A stretch of DNA of 22,636 nt, taken from assembly GCA_023231475.1 (NCBI GenBank), contig JALJEE010000828.1:1-22636 (forward strand), in the 5' to 3' direction. The notes beneath the pieces are model-generated. The model was not told the DNA's origin. It saw nothing but the letters and a program-made list of their open reading frames with translations, and searched no databases. The stretch comes from Seison nebaliae (taxonomy: Eukaryota; Rotifera; Pararotatoria; Seisonacea; Seisonidae). Within the stretch, counting starts at the first letter, position 1. Each line of letters begins with the position of its first letter. Positions 21,591 to 22,636 of the stretch are shown here, in pieces. A program made the position numbers and the translations under genes.

Positions 21591-22009
21591 ATGAAAATTT
21601 ACTTTTTCATCCCAATTTTCATCATTTTTATTCTTCCAAGTTCTCATTTTATTTTCAATGTTTAAAAATAAATATTTTCATCCGTAGATTTGGAAGCAAG
21701 AAGTATCCCCAGAAATGATCCGACGGAACAAATTTCAAAAATTTCTATGTTTGACTTTTCTCTTCGAATATTCTTTGATTCCAATTTTTCTTTCCTAACA
21801 GAAAACACAATGAAGTCGCGATGAAGAATACGCTTAAAGGAATAGTGAAATGTCGAAAGAATCTTAGAAAGAATCTTCGATTACATAAACGTGGCGATCC
21901 AGGTTGTGGCTTATCCGGATATACCTATGGTGAAGATAGTGGTTCTTATTTAAGATATGATATCACAGTATCTATATTATCGATCGTTGCTTATCTTTTT
22001 TTGCATTAA
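21591..22009 (+). CDS. Predicted small secreted or membrane-anchored protein, three exons (105 residues)
   Basis: Exons 21591-21639, 21688-21748 and 21802-22009 join in matching phases across two short introns (48 and 53 nt; GTTCTC...CCGTAG and GTTTGA...TAACAG). The total is exactly 106 codons. The N-terminus MKIYFFIPIFIIFILP is a clear signal peptide, with possible cleavage after NLEA. A basic segment follows (CRKNLRKNLRLHKR), then a Gly/Tyr-rich stretch with one further Cys (GDPGCGLSGYTYGEDSGSY). The protein ends in a hydrophobic tail (ITVSILSIVAYLFLH). The tail could be a GPI-anchor signal or a short membrane segment. The two Cys residues could pair, and the KR before GDPG could be a prohormone-type cleavage site. 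I know no family. The gene was found from the GTT splice rule, and its exact phase fit supports it. Confidence 0.5.
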
Positions 22010-22370
22010 GCAATTTGTAAGATAAACCACATTCTTATATGATCATCGAGTATCGTAAGATTTTCATTGTAAAAAGAACATTATGTTGTTGTTAAATTGA
22101 ATATATTTTTCTTTAATCTAAATAAATTCTTTTTTTCCGGGAAATTCATTCACTTCTGAAAATTTTTTAGTAATTTAACGTATAATAATAATTATATTAT
22201 TATTATAACCATAACAGAATATAATCCCGACATTCTTCAGAATATGATGTTATTTTCCTCGATTTGTCGAACAGAAGATCTCGAATAAATTAAAGTGCAA
22301 TTGAAGTTCAATTTAGCGTTCAAATACTTTGGAAGATGGAAGTGTGGAAATAAATTTTAATTTATTCGAA
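22010..22370. other. Intergenic stretch between two convergent small genes
   Basis: No gene seen. It probably holds both 3' UTRs. AATAAA-like signals are present on the plus strand (about 22120 and 22285). A triplet hairpin (ATAATAATAATTATATTATTATTAT) lies near 22182-22206. Confidence 0.5.
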
Positions 22371-22613
22371 TTACTCTTGGAAGATGGAGAACATTTTGTT
22401 GATGATGTTCTTTTGTAAATCATCGTCTTCCATGAATTGGAGAGATATGAGAAATGTGATGATTAGACAGAAGTTAACGATAATTGTAATAGATGCGATT
22501 AGATGCCTTAATTGATCGAGGTAGTCTCGGTCGATTGATGAAGTGGATGATGCATCATAAGTGGAATTCTTTGAAATCGTTGAGAGAAATATTAGGAGAA
22601 AGATCGTAGTATC
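22371..22613 (-). CDS. 3' exon of a predicted single-pass membrane protein (partial)
   Basis: An 80-codon frame is open on the minus strand from 22613 to the stop at 22373-22371. It starts with a hydrophobic segment (TTIFLLIFLSTIS) that looks like the core of a signal peptide. Next is a Ser/Thr-rich stretch with a glycosylation sequon (NST) and an acidic bit (SIDRDYLDQL). One membrane helix follows (HLIASITIIVNFCLIITFLI), and a short acidic-then-basic cytoplasmic tail ends the protein (MEDDDLQKNIINKMFSIFQE). No ATG lies in frame upstream of the hydrophobic core. The start is probably in another exon beyond the right edge, with an acceptor in the pyrimidine-rich sequence near 22613-22630 (an AG at about 22614). 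It converges on the small gene at 21591-22009. No family recognised. Confidence 0.45.
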   Translation of the reverse strand, partial: DTTIFLLIFLSTISKNSTYDASSTSSIDRDYLDQLRHLIASITIIVNFCLIITFLISLQFMEDDDLQKNIINKMFSIFQE

Positions 22614-22636
22614 TCACAGTATAAGAAAGAATTGAG

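Noticed and set aside
22182-22206. Triplet hairpin as a possible microRNA precursor
   Set aside because: Pure AAT/ATT simple repeat with too short and too uniform a stem.

Overview
The window looks like a compact, AT-rich invertebrate animal genome. The evidence is eukaryotic gene content (TFIIH helicase XPB/ERCC3, the Mon1-Ccz1 regulator RMC1, an SLC26 anion transporter, a Rho GTPase, a seven-helix receptor and a nuclear tRNA-Lys), few and very short introns (about 42-75 nt), frequent TCG/CGA codons with no sign of CpG loss, and short gaps between genes on the left. I cannot name the phylum from sequence alone.

Layout. 1-367 holds the probable 3' end of a plus-strand gene. 660-1440 is a less AT-rich island with LINE ORF1-like debris. 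Then come XPB (1623-4019, one exon), RMC1 (4530-8196, three exons), a gene-free gap, a divergent GPCR-like receptor (9569-10474), tRNA-Lys(UUU) (10728-10800) and an unknown two-exon protein (11023-12212). That gene converges, with 35 bp between stop codons, on an SLC26 gene on the minus strand (14460-12248, two exons). Rho1/RhoA follows on the minus strand (15707-15132). From 15708 to 20585 there is a long, mostly gene-poor stretch with only weak small-gene candidates. A 5'-truncated LINE with an A-rich tail lies at about 20586-21342. The right end holds two probable small membrane or secreted proteins facing each other: a three-exon 105-residue protein (21591-22009) and the 3' exon of a minus-strand single-pass protein (22613-22371).

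The most unusual observation is splicing. Every intron I could place begins GTT rather than GTA/GTG, and all end in TAG or CAG. In RMC1 intron 1 and the SLC26 intron this is forced by homology and by the lack of any other usable GT. Using GTT...AG as the rule exposes small spliced genes that a standard GTAAGT-based gene finder would miss. Several genes also have an acceptor-like AG 0-9 nt before the start codon, which suggests 5'-UTR introns or spliced-leader trans-splicing.

The recognised genes are housekeeping and signalling genes with no evident common pathway.
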